Of a stretch of 64,000 nucleotides of DNA, positions 1 to 11,939 are shown in pieces. The translations under genes were made by a program, and so were the position numbers. Numbering within the stretch: the stretch's first letter is position 1; each line of letters opens with the position of its first letter. This stretch comes from Castanea sativa (Eukaryota > Streptophyta > Magnoliopsida > Fagales > Fagaceae): the NCBI RefSeq assembly GCF_040712315.1, contig NC_134024.1, positions 28,201,158-28,265,157 on the forward strand, read 5' to 3'. The notes under the pieces were generated by a model. It ran no database searches and had not been told where the DNA came from. It saw nothing but the letters and a program-made list of their open reading frames with translations.

Positions 1-80
1 AAGATATTAATGAATATGAGATTGAACCTAGGAGGAGTAAAAGACCTAGAATTGAAAAGGTTTTTGGTCCTGAATATTAT

Positions 81-1608
81 GTGTATAATTTACAAGGTGA
101 CCCTACCTCTTTAGAGGAAACTTTATCTTCTCCTGATTCAGGTTTTTGGAAAAAAGCCATCAATGATGAGATGGATTCTATTATCTCTAATAATACTTTG
201 AAACTTGTAGATTTACCTCCAAGTTGTAAAATAATTGGATGTAAATGGGTACTTAGAAGAAAATTAAAACCTGATGGATCTATTGAAAAATTCAAAGCAA
301 GGCTTGTAGCTAAAGTTCTTAAACAAAAAAAAGATATTGATTTTTTCAATACTTTTTTTCCTGTTACTAAAGTTACGTCTATTAGATTATTGATTACTAT
401 AGAAACTATTCATAATTTGATGATACATCAAATGGATGTAAAGACGGCATTTCTAAATGGAGATTTAGAAGAAGAAATCTACATGGACCAACAAGAAGGT
501 TTTACAATGCCAAGTAATGAGTATAAGGTATGTAAATTATTAAAATCTTTATATGATTTAAAACAAGCACCTAGACAGTGGCATGAGAAATTTGATCAAT
601 GTTTGCTTTTTAATGGTTTTAAAACAAATGAAAGTGACAAATGTATATATTATAAAACTTTTGATGATGCTCATGTTATAATTTGTTTAAATGTTGATGA
701 TCTTCTAATTTTTGGTCCTAATATGGATATTATAAATGCTGCCAAAATGCTTCTTAAAAATAACTTTAATATGAGAGATTTAGGAGAAGCTAATGTGATT
801 TTTGGCATGAAAATTTCTAGAACTTCAAATGGCATATTTATAAATCAATCTCATTATATAGAAAAAAAATTTGAAAAAATATAATTACTTTGATTGTAAA
901 CCTGCAAGTATTCCTTTTGACTCTAGTGTGCATCTTTTTCCTACTAAAGATGAAAATGATATTTACAATCAAAAGGAATGTGCTAGTATTATTGGAAGTC
1001 TTAGATATGCTACTGATTGTATTAGACCTAATATTGCTTATGCCGTAGGAGTTCTAGCAAGATTTACTAGCAAACCTAATTTTGAGCATTGGAATGCCAT
1101 GACTCAATTAATGAGATATTTAAACAGAAAAGCGCACTATGATTTGCTATATCAAAGATATCCTACTGTTCTTGAAGGATATAGTGATGCTAATTGGAAC
1201 ACGTTATCAAGGGATTCTTTGTCTACCACTGGCTATGTATTTACAATAGGTGGTGGAGCCATAAGTTGGAAATCTAAAAAACAATAGATTATTGCTAAAT
1301 CCACCATGGAGGCTGAATTAATTGTCTTATCTTCAGCTAGTGAAGAAGCAAGTTGGTTGCGAGATTTATTATCTAAAATTCCCATGTGGGAGAAACCAAT
1401 TTCACCTGTCTTAATTCATTATGATAGTACTGCCACTTTTGGTAGAGTGCGCAATAAATACTATAATGGTAAATCCAGATCTATTAGAAGAAAACATAGT
1501 ACTGTGAGATCATACATAAACAATGGTACCATAAATGTTGATTATATTAGTACAAATGATAATATTGCGGATCCATTAACTAAAGCTCTAGCTAGAGAAA
1601 AGATCTAG
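81..1608 (+). pseudogene. Broken copia reverse transcriptase and RNase H
   Basis: This is the C-terminal part of a copia polyprotein, which would copy element RNA into DNA. The first frame (81-884) holds the RT, with the copia motif QMDVKTAFLNGDLEEEIYMD and the catalytic box LNVDDLLIF, where the usual YVDD tyrosine is asparagine. A frameshift near 871-890 moves reading to 871-1287, which carries the RT thumb and RNase H start (YSDANWNTLSRDSL). An in-frame TAG at 1285-1287 then interrupts it, and reading resumes in the same frame through MEAELIVLSSASEEASWL to 1608. The altered catalytic box, frameshift and stop mean it cannot make an active enzyme. The reading frame is already open upstream of 81, so the N-terminal part lies off the left edge. 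Confidence 0.85.
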
Positions 1609-2213
1609 ATAGCATCGAGGGGGATGGGACTTAAGCCCAAAGAAGAATAAACTACCTATGAGAATACCCTACCTAGTGATTGGAGATCCCAAGAACTAGG
1701 TTCAAAGGGAAAAACTAATCATAGAGTAGTTTGATTGACATGCACTAAATATATGTATGAGTAATAATACTCATGTCCCTCCCTATGGTGTGCGTGCATG
1801 TATCTTGTAACGTTATATAGGATGAGTTTTTATTTATCAAAAAAAAAAAAAACTCTTAATGTGGACTATAGCGCTTATGAGTGGGATGTTAGAGTTACAA
1901 GAACATCCTTGATAGCCACACCTAAGTGAGCATGGAAGTGAGGCCGCTTCCTTTGAGAATGGGGCTAGTTCTCTAAATAGCTCATGGATGCTGGGATAAA
2001 GCACAAGGCCGTAATGTGCTGGCTTAGAAGCTCGTAGTAGAGTATTGGAATATTATGTGTGTGATGTAATGTTTTGTATCCATAGGAAAAGTTATAGTTC
2101 AAGACTTAGATTACTATTAACTTTGGAAAAATGTTGCTAAAACACTAAATGAGGGTTCAAGCCATTGGCACTCTCATTATGCATAATGTTCTACTTAACC
2201 TAGAAAAAATTGT

Positions 2214-2218
<5 letters not shown>

Positions 2219-2270
<52 letters not shown>
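2219..2270. repeat. (AT)n microsatellite
   Basis: About 50 bp of uninterrupted TA dinucleotides, between the copia RNase H remnant and the purine tract. Confidence 0.95.
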
Positions 2271-2276
<6 letters not shown>

Positions 2277-2307
2277 TATTTATTTTTTATAAAAATAAGT
2301 GGGGAAT

Positions 2308-2867
2308 TGTTGGATATTTTTATAAAAAATATCATATTTATTTTAATACTTATTTATGTGAATTGAGGAAATCAATTATCCCTTAATGTCAAATACGTTA
2401 ATTGCTAAATTTTGAAAATTTAAATATAATTCAAAATTTGAATAGCTAATTTCAATGGTTTTAATTAGAAAATATCTGAAAATTAATGTGAATTTTAATA
2501 CCATATATTGCCAACTTTTAGTATACTTTCCATTCTAAACGTTTTGTATTCAAACGTTCTTATTTAAATATGACATAATAACATTATATATGCAAGATTT
2601 TCAGCACTTAAATGTACAGTTATTGCTAAATTATTTTATGTTATAATAAATTACCATATATACACAAATATATACTATTTGGCTTAATTGAAAGTGGTCA
2701 AACAGCTAGCAATCTTTTGAGAGTAAACAGCATAACAGCTAGCAATTTTTGTAACATAAATTCAGAAAGAAAACCTTTGAAAAGTTATTGTAATAATGGG
2801 CCATTAAATGCTTGGCATTATGATCCTTTCTTTTTTGTTCTCAACGTACATAAAGATTTGACCGGTT

Positions 2868-2951
<84 letters not shown>

Positions 2952-3339
2952 AAAGTTTGACATATACACATATTTTTATTCTTGAATTACAAAGCTGCAT
3001 ACTTTTCAAAAACAATTTCTTTTTTAAACACTTCTCATCTATTGCTTCTTACTACTTACAAAAATATTCTATTTTTTACAAAATTTTCTGGGAAAAGAAA
3101 GTACTATAGAGAGCTTATATTCTATGAGTAGTGTAGGCTCGCAAGTATAATCAGCAAAGATGGCTGAGCTGTTGTATCCTGAGGACAACGTGCAGAAACT
3201 ATTTGTCTAACTACATCGGATATACTGTAGACGAGACAGTGACTTGGTCCACGCCTCATCTCTGCCACCTCTTTTGGTAAAATCAAATTGTGTAAAATTC
3301 AAGGAAAATTCAGGTATTATCTCTCATTTATTTCCAACA
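2308..3339 (+). repeat. Probable 3' LTR of copia element 1
   Basis: It starts at TGTTGG right after the purine run AGTGGGGAAT, as expected for a 3' LTR. CCAACA at 3334-3339 would be its mirrored end. It contains a pure GA microsatellite (about 2881-2946). A short stretch near 3168-3191 (gttgtatcctgaggacaacg) looks to me like copia LTR R/U5 sequence, from recollection. No second LTR is in the window for comparison, so the right boundary is inference. Confidence 0.45.
2868..2946. repeat. (TA)n(GA)n compound microsatellite
   Basis: A short TA run changes to more than 30 GA units. Frames across it encode only Arg-Glu or Ser-Leu repeats and are not genes. Confidence 0.95.
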
Positions 3340-3835
3340 ACTACTACAGAATTAGCACACACATTTTCACAAACACCTACCGTGCATAAGTATAAACTAT
3401 CAAAGAAAGTTTTGAATTTCAGATAATTTACCACCCATATAAACAAATAACATCTCCCCAAATAATAGGAATTCAATTTTAACAGCCAACACGAAAAACC
3501 CAAAAACCACAACCCAAAATATTTTCACACAGCACTGCCAGTGACCACGAAATGAGGCAAAGATTTTTCAATTTCATTCCTCCAATGGTTTTAATTTACT
3601 GCTGTGTTAGTGGGATACTGGGATGCCACGATTTTCCTCTCCGGTGTGTAGAGACTAGTAGAGAGTGTCTCTCTCTATTGTCAAGCGTGCGTTTTGGGCA
3701 CTTTGATTATGTAACTTTTGTTTATAAACTCTTTCTGATCTTCAGTAGAAAAAAGTGGGGTATTAAAAAGATATCCCTATGGTTTTCAACTTTTCATAAA
3801 ACACAAATCCCTTTTAAGTTTTTAGGGTAACACTT

Positions 3836-4023
3836 AGAGTCCGTCTAGGAAGTGATGAAAATTATCGGGTTATTTGATTTTGTAACTTCTTTTTAGTACT
3901 ATTCATGAGTTCTATTACACTTTTTGATACTATTCAGTTAGGTTTTAACTTTTTTTTTTTTTTTTAACACTTTTAACAAAAGTTTTCAGTTTTAGCTAAA
4001 TAAGTTATTCTCAAATAGATCCT
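3836..4023. mobile_element. MITE-like repeat
   Basis: The left edge reads AGTCCGTCTAGG and the right edge is roughly its inverted complement (CTCAAATAGATCCT). The interior is AT-rich and non-coding and contains a long T run. This matches the layout of short non-autonomous elements whose consensus edges read like 'gtccgtttggga'. Edges are degraded and no clear target duplication was found. Confidence 0.4.
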
Positions 4024-4127
4024 TAATCTCCCTCTAGTATTGTTATATATGTAAACTATTAATTATGTCATACTTAAGCCTTGTGGTTTTTGAGTGAAAC
4101 AAAAAACTTTATATTTACATGAAAGCT

Positions 4128-4352
4128 TAGTGTTCGTTTGGGTTGGGCGTTTTGCCCAATCCGTGCGTTTGCCTTTTTTTAGTGGTTCCATAGGTACTAT
4201 TCACAGACCCACAAAAGTCAACAAAACACAGATTTCTAGGTAAATTTGGGTCTCACAGCGCTATTTATACTTTTAAAAATTAATTTGCTACAGTGTTTTC
4301 AACAATAAATTTTTAGTTTTCAGCAAATAAGCAGTATCCAAACACGCTTAGA
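4128..4352. mobile_element. MITE-like repeat with TTTGG-type inverted ends
   Basis: The left edge has GTGTTCGTTTGGGTTGG. The right edge, GTATCCAAACACGCTTA, reads in inverse as TAAGCGTGTTTGGATAC. The interior has 'actattcacag' and 'ctacagtg' phrases that recur in the element at 55,854, suggesting one family. There is no coding capacity. Confidence 0.5.
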
Positions 4353-4598
4353 AATGCATTTTTCATATAAAACAATACAACATGTGTGAAGTCTTAATTC
4401 TGCATTTTTATGCGAACTTAACAAGTCCTTTTCTTGCTGTGAGTTTAGTTGGGTTAGAAAAAGTCTTAATTTTACATCCGGCACTGCTTCCAAACTTACT
4501 TTTATGTTTAAAAGCAATTTTTGTTGTAATAAATAGGAAGCCTCAAAAGTCATTTTGGATGCTTGTAAGTTTAATTGCATTATGTTGACTACTATTAT

Positions 4599-6860
4599 TT
4601 TTTTTTTTTTTTTTTTTTTTTGAGAAGACAACTATCTTTATTACAATAAAGAGGCTAAATCAACCTGAACAAAAAGAAAAACTGATGGTAGAATATCCTC
4701 CATCCATACAGCACAATGTAGAGAATTAGCCACTAACTTGGCCAAACAATGTGCTACCTTGTTACCCCCACTTAATATGAGAGTAGGATAATTCTGAAAA
4801 TTTGTTTAAAAAACCACTCGCATCTGCAACAAATAAACCATACACCGCCAAACCTAAATTTTTAGTCTCCAAAGCTTCAGTTATTATTTTTGAATCCCCC
4901 TTAACCACAATTCTGTCAAGGCCAATTTCTGCAGCAAATTCCAAAGCATGAATAGCCGCCAAAGCCACAATTTCAACAGCCTGATACGCTTGGTTCAACC
5001 TTTGAATTAGAGATGCAATCACTAAACCTTCATTATTTCGAATAATAGCACCAATACTTGAGCAGTTGGAGGCCGAAAAAACAACGCCATAACAATTAAC
5101 CTTGTAGACATTCAGTGGAGGTGGTTTCCATCCAACACGCTGGGGGATCGGTCTGGGATGTGCAGCAGGTTGAACAGCGTTAAACTCATCAAATTTGTGC
5201 TTCGCTAGCTGTGCTAAATGACCGGTGGGGCAGTGAACTTGCTGAGTTCTAATCTGGTTCCTCTGGGTCCATATACACCAAACAAGCATAGCCAACAATT
5301 ATTGGCACTTATCATTCATGAATATCCAAGCCATGAGATCACTAAAATTCTGGAAAGCCACTTGAGGCTGAAAATTCCATGTATCTGATTCCCTTCCCCC
5401 CCCAACACACACACACAATCCAACACAGTACAGCTCCAAACGGCATGCAGCGAATGTTTCAAGGATCCTGAGCAACGATCACACGTATGGTCATTAATTA
5501 TTTAGCGACGGACCAGGTTGCTCTTTGTTGGTAGCAAGTTTTTGCATGCTCTCCACAGAAGGAGTTTAACTTTATTTGGAGATTTTAGGGACCAGATTTA
5601 TTCGACAACCCTTGTTCATGGTCAGGTGGTTCTTTGTGGCGAAAACTATTTTCTTCCTCCTTTGGAAACCAGTATCCATACTTGCAAGAGTATTGCCCAT
5701 TTTTTGCTGAAGGCCAGAACACCGAATCATCAGCTGCACACTTTAACAGTGGGATATTCTTGATAATTTTGGCTTCTTGTGGGATAAATGAACCATCAAC
5801 CATCTCATGGTTCCAAGTTCTAGTTTCTAGATTTATCAAACAATCAACTGTAGCCTCTTCCATTGATTCCAAAACGGGAGAAATAATATTTGGAAGATGT
5901 TCAATCGGCAACCAATGATGTTGCCAGATTTTAATCGATCTCCCATCTCCAACCCGCCAGCAAACTCCCTCAAAATAACATCTCTCCCTTTGAGATTCCA
6001 CGAGTATGCCCCTAAAGCTGATTTCTTTGCATCCAAGATGGAACAATTTGGAAAAACTTTTGCTTTAAAGACTTTACAGAAGAGAGAATCTGGATTATGC
6101 AAGAGTCGCCAAGTCTGTTTAGCCAAAAGAGCATCATTAAAATGGATTAAGTCTTTAAAACTCATACCTCTAATCATCTTTGATTTTGTTAGTTCCTCCT
6201 AACGAATCCAATGTATATTTCTTCTGTCTCCACATTGTTCCCACCAAAATTTTTTGATCATGGCTTCAATCTCATAACACAACCCCAACAGGAGTTTGAA
6301 GCATCCCATAACATAGGTTGGGATAGCTTGGATCACTAATATAATGAGGACCTCTCTCCCAGCCTGTGAAAGTAGTTTTCCTTCCCACCCTTGAAGCTTC
6401 CACCAAACTCTCTCCTTGATGTAGTTGAAACTTGCTCTCTTGCCTCTTCCAAGTAATGATGGGAGCCCCAAATACTTCTCATAAAATTTGATTTCCTGTA
6501 CCCCTAAGAAGGCCTTTGATGTTTTCTTTTGCGGCCAAAGGAGTTGACTTACTAAAGAAGAGAGTCGTCTTTTCCTTATTAATTTTCTACCCAAATGATG
6601 ATTCATATATAGTTAGCAGCTTTAGAATATTGTCACACTCTTCAGAATTAGTCCTGCAAAACAACAAACTATCATATGCAAAAAAAACAAATGATTAGTT
6701 TTGGACCTTGTCTACAAGGAGAGAAGTCCGTCCGACCTCCATCAACTGCTGCCTTTTTAAAAAGCCCATGCAGCCCTTTAGTACATAATAGGAAAAGGAA
6801 GGGAGATAGGAGATCTCCTTGTTTTCCATATTATCAAAAACAAGTAAAAAACAATACCAC
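4599..6860 (-). mobile_element. 5'-truncated LINE (L1-type)
   Basis: On the minus strand this reads as the 3' half of a plant LINE ORF2 ending in a poly(A) tail (T run at 4599-4621). From right to left are the end of the RT domain (6860-6200), the zinc-binding reverse-transcriptase-associated region (6180-5590), and an RNase H-like domain (5298-4762, WKPPPLNVYKVNCYGVVFSA). The endonuclease and the first part of RT are missing, as is common for incomplete LINE insertion. Frames shift several times between 6606 and 4762, so it is dead. Flanking target duplication could not be recognised. Confidence 0.85.
4762..6860 (-). pseudogene. LINE ORF2 remnant: RT end, zinc-binding region, RNase H
   Basis: Pieces of one ancestral ORF2 lie in several frames. 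6606-6199 has KYLGLPSLLGRGKRASFNYI, GWEGKLLSQAGREVLI and AIPTYVMGCFKLLLG, hallmarks of the plant LINE RT thumb. 6177-5836 has MSFKDLIHFNDALLAKQTWR. 6046-5585 has WRVGDGRSIKIWQHHWLP from the region before RNase H. 5298-4762 has the RNase H-like part, in which the first catalytic aspartate is replaced (KVNCYG, where the family usually has KVNxDG). Upstream, 6860-6600 reads as the end of the polymerase palm, including a degraded F-A-Y-D-S catalytic box. It is non-functional. Confidence 0.8.
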
Positions 6861-7474
6861 CACAGGTTCTACCATTTGTATTACACTTTAAAACCCATAG
6901 GGATTAAGTGCTGCATAATTAACTATTTAGATTTTGACATAAAACAATATTACATGAAGGTTAAGTATTTGATAAAACTTAAATATAGTACTTTAGGGGT
7001 ACAATATATCAGATTTCCTAATTAAATTCAAACACAGTTGTACTGAATTTAAATTCCTTTAAAAAAGAAACATTATTTATGCTTTATGGTTAGTGCAATA
7101 ATGTATTTGAATTTGATTCGAAATTTTATGTATTGCATTAAGATATTGTATCTAAATTTTGAACTTAGATGTGGTTCACTCAAAATCTCAAGGGTTTGTG
7201 TTCAAAGAGTGGATTTTGGGTATTTCTCTATAATAATTTAAAATAAAAAGAACGAGAACAAGAGCAAGACAAAAGAACTTAAAGATCGAACGAAAATTAT
7301 GCAATGTATTGGTAAATCATTTTCACCATACATGGATGTAAATGTTCAACAAAGGAAATAAAGCAAGCTTGGCATCTATCACAATTGTGGCCTGACCAAC
7401 AATAAAGAGAATGCTAAGAAGTCGTTAAAGTTAATAAAAATATATATATATAAAAAAATAAAAATAAAAAATAA

Positions 7475-7514
<40 letters not shown>

Positions 7515-7681
7515 AAGCATGACTAGGACATGACATCGTTAGAGATGTTCATATGCCGTTTTTAAAGCTCACAAATGCATAGGATTTAATGCTATCAGTC
7601 CCAACAATTTCATTATTTACTATGATAAAGTTGACTGCTATATTTTTAATCGCCAGATGTGTCACCATTCAGCTTCACCAA
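6861..7681. other. Gene-free AT-rich stretch with (CAA)n
   Basis: No coding signal is visible. It contains a CAA trinucleotide microsatellite at about 7476-7512 preceded by A-rich low-complexity DNA. Confidence 0.7.
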
Positions 7682-8310
7682 TCAAGGGTTGGGTCTCTTC
7701 CATTGAATTTGATTACCATTATCCCACAGATGCTCATCCATCTTTCTCAGTGCATTTAACTCAGATGCTACTTCCTTCACAGTAGGCCTCTCATATCCTT
7801 TTACTCCTAAGCACATCGCTGCAAGCTTCGCAAATTCCTCGAGTTGCTCCATGTTTCCCTCATCCACTACATCATTTTCAAGAACTTCAGAAAATTTATC
7901 CTCTTTCAGTGAGAAAAGAAAATACATAGCTAGATTTCTTCGTTCTTCAGCCCTAGCAAATGAAAGTGACTTTTGTCTTGTTAGTAGCCCCACAAGCTAT
8001 AAACTTCACTTTTCTCCGTCAACTGATTTATTTGCATGTATTCAAGATCCAAATATCTAAGAGTTCCTTGCACTACAATAGCTAATTGCTTTTGATCTCT
8101 TTGAACCAACCTTGAAGTTCCAAAGTCAGAGACTATTGTAGTAAAATCACCATCAAGAAGTATGTTTGTAGATTTAAGTTAACATCCCTATGAATTATAG
8201 GTATAGAAGTTGCGAAGTGCAAATAAGATAGTGCGTTTGCTATTCTATAGCTATCCTTAAACTAGTTTCCCATAATAATAATATGGTGGATGTAATGCTT
8301 TCATGATGTA
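7682..8310 (-). pseudogene. Wall-associated-kinase-like (WAK/WAKL) kinase fragment
   Basis: Reading the minus strand from 8310, the end of a Ser/Thr kinase domain is recognisable: ALSYLHFATSIPIIHRDV, then (after a frameshift) [21 protein letters not shown], and [11 protein letters not shown]. It is followed by [24 protein letters not shown] and the C-terminal lobe KLAAMCLGVKGYERPTVKEVA. The HRD and DFG motifs and the 'ERPTMKEVA' signature are typical of plant WAK-like kinases. The N-terminal kinase lobe, transmembrane segment and extracellular part are absent. At least two frameshifts and a stop near 8240 make it a pseudogene. It is unrelated to the SPARK kinase pair further right. Confidence 0.75.
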
Positions 8311-9100
8311 TGTGATTGAAGACAGTGGCGGAGCCATGTTGAGATTGAAGGAGGCCTTCCCCCCCCGCCCACCCAATTTTTCAAAAAAATTAATTAGTAT
8401 ATATTAATATGATAATTATCTCTACCAATTTAAATTCTTCTAAGAAAATACTAGAACTAGCCCCTCCAATTTTCAAATATGATTTTTATATATATAAAAA
8501 AAAAATGCTAAAAGCACAATATTTTTAAACCAACTTCACAATAAAACCTAGATATCAAGTAGGTAAAAAAAATGTTAATAATAAACTAAAATGAGAACCA
8601 ATAATAATTTACCAATGAACTTTGTTGTGAAAATATTATACCAACTTTAAAAATAAAAAATAAGATTCTAATTTTTGCTCTATTTTCATTGAATAACCTT
8701 TGGGCTTTGCACTTTTGCATTTGACGGTGAGAAGATCTCCTCTTCATTCTAGAAAAATCACCGGCCACACAGTCGAACATCTCTAGCAGGTCTGCATCTG
8801 AATAGATACTAGATAAGTAAACTCCAATGTCACCCACCACAGGTGAGTCTTTGACTCTTTTCTTTTTCTGATTCTCTCTCTCTCTCTGTTTGTATGATTT
8901 CTTGATCTGGTCTGTTGTTTTATTTTTTATTTTTATCTTCTTTAGTACTTTGTCCCACGGTCTCAAATCCTAGCTATTATGCCAAACGTTTAAACTTAAA
9001 GACCTAAAGTATCTAGTCAAGATGTTTTTGACAAATTTGAAATTACAATTTGGTCCATGCCCTACACGTGGATGGTTTTTCTTCAAAAACAAAAGCATTA
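8311..9100. other. Gene-free stretch
   Basis: AT-rich, with a C run at 8361-8371 and a CT run at 8873-8890. A minus-strand open frame here (8586-8966) is Lys/Arg low complexity with no recognisable domain. The phrase 'agtggcggagcc' at about 8323 resembles plant transposon edges, but I cannot define an element. Confidence 0.5.
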
Positions 9101-9451
9101 CTATTTGCAATAGTGCAATACTTTTATCTCTATGGGAGCCCCCAGGATCCTCCTGCCAGTCAGGCCCACAGCCTCCAGGGTACTTAGGGCTATGAGGTTA
9201 AGCGATGCCCCTGTATCTACTAGTGCTATCCTGATTTGGACTCCATTTATAGCGGCCATCAGATAAAGAGGTCTACGATGGTCTGGATGCTTAACCTTCA
9301 TGTCTTCATCAGCGAAGGTTATTGCATTGGTTGTCTCTAAGTAAGCTCGGCTAGCATGGGATTCTGCCGTGAAGCATTCCATTCCTGAATTTGCTACTAT
9401 ACTCATGAGGGACTCAGTAGCCACTTTTATAGCCTCTGGCCCAAATCCCAA
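9101..9451 (-). pseudogene. gypsy aspartic protease remnant
   Basis: Contains RIALVDTGASLNLIALSTLE, the DTG-A/S active-site motif of retroviral-type aspartic proteases, preceded by HRRPLYLMAAINGVQ. It is truncated after IEIKV, where unrelated sequence begins. The protease would process the Gag-Pol polyprotein. The open frame starts at 9451 within a longer polyprotein that is frameshifted upstream. Confidence 0.8.
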
Positions 9452-9521
9452 CTAGTTGAATAGTGACCTAAACTTGGGATTCTTTTGAAGGGTCTTGACT
9501 GTGCTTAGATGGAAGGATCCT

Positions 9522-10292
9522 TCAGATCCTTCTGCTTCCGCTGGGTTCCCATGAATTACTACGTACAGCCACCACTTCCTTTCCCTTGTGGTTGGGTAGA
9601 GGGTTCATTTGCACTTCAAGTTCCTTTTGAGTGAGCTCCAAGGTCCCCTCCCTAAGCTTCTTGTGAAAAAGCCTACGGAGGGTCCAACAACCTTTGGTAG
9701 AATGCTTGACATAGTTATGAATTCTGCAAAACAAGGAGTTTTTCCTTACTTTCTCGGTTGGTGGCCTGGACGCAGTAAATGGCCTGAAAATTCCATCCCC
9801 GATCCATTTGTCCAAGACATGATTCAATTCTTCTGCAGTACATAGGATCACTTGTGGTTCCTCAACCATTTTTCCTTCAAGCCTCTTTCTTTTTTCTCCA
9901 ACTGAAGCAGTCATGACCTGGGGTACTAGCATCCTCTTTGTTCTCATGGTTTGCACTGTCCTTCTAAGTCTTTGTTGCAGGTCCGCAAACTGGGTTACAT
10001 ATAAATTTTTGAGGTTGAGTCTGTAATCAAAGAGCATGTTAGATATGCAGGTCTCCACGAGTTCTTTTTCTTCATGGTCTCCATAGCAATTTAGAGAAAC
10101 ATCTTCAAATCTCTTAATGAACTAGACAGGGTCCTCCTAGGCCTTTGTCTCACCATCTGAAAGCTTTGGAAGGTGACCTTGACCTCACCTGGGTAATACT
10201 TTGCGCAGAACCTCTCCATCATTTCGTCCCAAGTCTTAATAGACCCAAGCTTTAGGGTGGTGTATCACGTATATGCTCTATCCACTAGAAAC
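9522..10292 (-). pseudogene. gypsy gag, C-terminal part
   Basis: Reads as the second half of a plant gypsy Gag. It continues the helical capsid-like region directly across the hAT insertion (VDRAYTWYTTLKLGSIKTWD and ERFCAKYYPGEV near 10,280-10,180). After a frame change it gives QQRLRRTVQTMRTKRMLVPQ, and then the Cys/His segment FCRIHNYVKHSTKGCWTLR, which stands where the nucleic-acid-binding region is expected. Several frames are needed, so it is broken. Confidence 0.7.
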
Positions 10293-11939
10293 CAAAGTTT
10301 TGAAATCCGGACCGTTTATTGAACCGTAAAAGAGAGAGGTTCAAGGTTTTTAAGGTCAAACCGAGGTTGAACCAGAGTCGAACCGTGATGACGTCATAAT
10401 TAATTTAATAATTATTTTAAATATATTAAATTAATATAAATACAAAATTTGACTAAAATAATCCCTAAATAAATATAAAAATCTATATTTCAAATGTATT
10501 TTTTATATTATAACTTTCATAAGATAGATAAAAAAAAATTTAAATTCAAAGCAAACATAATAAATAAACAAATATATAATTAAATGCATAACAATGTCAA
10601 GGTTGATTTGCTGATCATAAAAAAAAAACGTAATTGATATACTTAAATCACTAACCAAACCAAACAGTAACCATTGTTATCAATTATAAATCTAATATAA
10701 AATATTATTAAAATATTAAAGAGGAAAGTTGATAAGCTTAAGCAACTGTGGTAGTAGTGCTATATCAATCTCATCAAAAAGAAATGAATAAATAAATATA
10801 CCAATACTTATGTGATCTGAAGTTTGTGGTGCACGTAGTAAAATTAATTTTTTGCTTTAATAATAATCACTAGCAACAACCTATTATTTAAAATTTATTA
10901 TAAAAATGCTATGAAAATATTGTGGACATCTTATTTCTCTTTTAAATTTCTTATACTTTTTAAAGAGAAATGACATGTCCATAATATTTTTTTACAACAA
11001 ATTTTAAGTGACAGGTTGTTATTGGCTATTATTGTTGGACTAAAAAAGTAATCTCAGTACTAAATTTAAATTTGAACCAATAACAACTAACCACTTGTTA
11101 TTTATTGTGAAAATATTATAAAAATATTGTGAACTTAATACTTTTCAAATGGCCTGAATACAACCCATTTTTCCTTTTACTGTTTCTTTTATTTTGTCTT
11201 CCTTTTTTTCTCCGCCGTTAATTGATTGATTTATCTCCTCACCGTTTATAATTCTACATCCCTATCTCTTTCTTTTTTCTTTTTTTTTTACTAGTATTTT
11301 AAATTTATCTCATCCACTCATTTAAAAAATTTACCTTCCCAATGCCTCTTTTTCTTTCCCAATGTCTACTGCCTACACGTTTCTTCAGGGAAGTGGGAAC
11401 TCTCTCTTTTTTTATGAGCACTCTTCTCTCTTTCTTCTTCACAAATCTCCTCAGTCCTCACAAAACTCTTCCTCTGCTCCTTCTCAGTCTCACTCACGGA
11501 AACAATCATGGTTTTTTTTTTGGTCAAAAACTCTTGCAGAGCATTGCATGCCGTGGCTGCTCCTTTCTTCTTCTTCTTTTCTTTTTTTTTTTTTTTTGTC
11601 AAAAAAATTTCGCAGAAGCACTTACTGCCGAAAAGAAATATTCGCCTGAAACTATCTAGAACATTGATGCGAGTTCTCGAATGTTATGGTTGAAGCTTCA
11701 ACAATGGTGATTTGGTCTTGTGAGTCTGTAATATTTTTATTTTTAAAATAAAAATAGCTCTGACCGTGAACCGTGAAAACCACTCACGGTTCTCAAACCC
11801 GGGCGGTTCAACCGCAGTTTGAATGGTTTCCTGATTTTCTTGCTTAGAACGGTTTTTAGGGGTAAAAAAACCGTAATAAGGAGAGGGTCACCGTTTTTTC
11901 GGTCAGACCTTACGGTCTGGTCCGAGTTTCAAAACCATG
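10293..11939. mobile_element. Non-autonomous hAT-like element (copy 1) in gypsy gag
   Basis: Ends are inverted repeats: CAAAGTTTTGAAATCCGGACC at the left, and the complement of the right end reads CATGGTTTTGAAACTCGGACC. The flanks CTAGAAAC (10,285-10,292) and CTAGGGAC (11,940-11,947) are an 8-bp target duplication with two mismatches. Joining the flanks restores the gypsy gag reading. Eight-bp duplications and C-A...T-G ends fit the hAT superfamily. No transposase is encoded. The related element at 27,126-29,686 shares the subterminal 'gacgtcat' and 'aataattatt' blocks. Confidence 0.8.
10855..11140. repeat. Head-to-head MITE-like hairpin nested in hAT copy 1
   Basis: The stretch around 10,918-10,985 is a near-perfect inverted repeat (GTGGACATCTTATTTCTCTT versus AAGAGAAATGACATGTCCAT). 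A further inverted pair is seen between 10,978-11,030 (acaacaaattttaagtgaca, gttgttattgg) and 11,080-11,140 (accaataacaac, cacttgttatttattgtga). This looks like one complete small MITE and half of another in opposite orientation. Confidence 0.5.

Larger units (their letters stand above)
1..3339 (+). mobile_element. Ty1/copia retrotransposon, 3' part (element 1)
   Basis: The window opens inside the pol region of a copia element on the + strand. Reverse transcriptase and RNase H remnants run to 1608. They are followed by about 700 bp of non-coding sequence and a polypurine tract (2298-2307) directly before TGTTGG at 2308, where the 3' LTR should start. The same arrangement (RNase H, about 640 bp, purine tract, TGTTGG) is seen in the two copia copies at 31.6 and 50.1 kb, so this is a related family. 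The LTR end is less sure: CCAACA at 3334-3339 mirrors TGTTGG and is my best candidate, giving an LTR of about 1.03 kb. The 5' end and target-site duplication lie outside the window. An (AT)n run (2219-2270) lies upstream of the LTR, and an AT/AG microsatellite (2868-2946) lies inside it. Confidence 0.8.

Noticed and set aside
2717..3109. Open frame with a long Arg-Glu repeat and its Ser-Leu counterpart on the other strand.
   Set aside because: Produced by the GA microsatellite.
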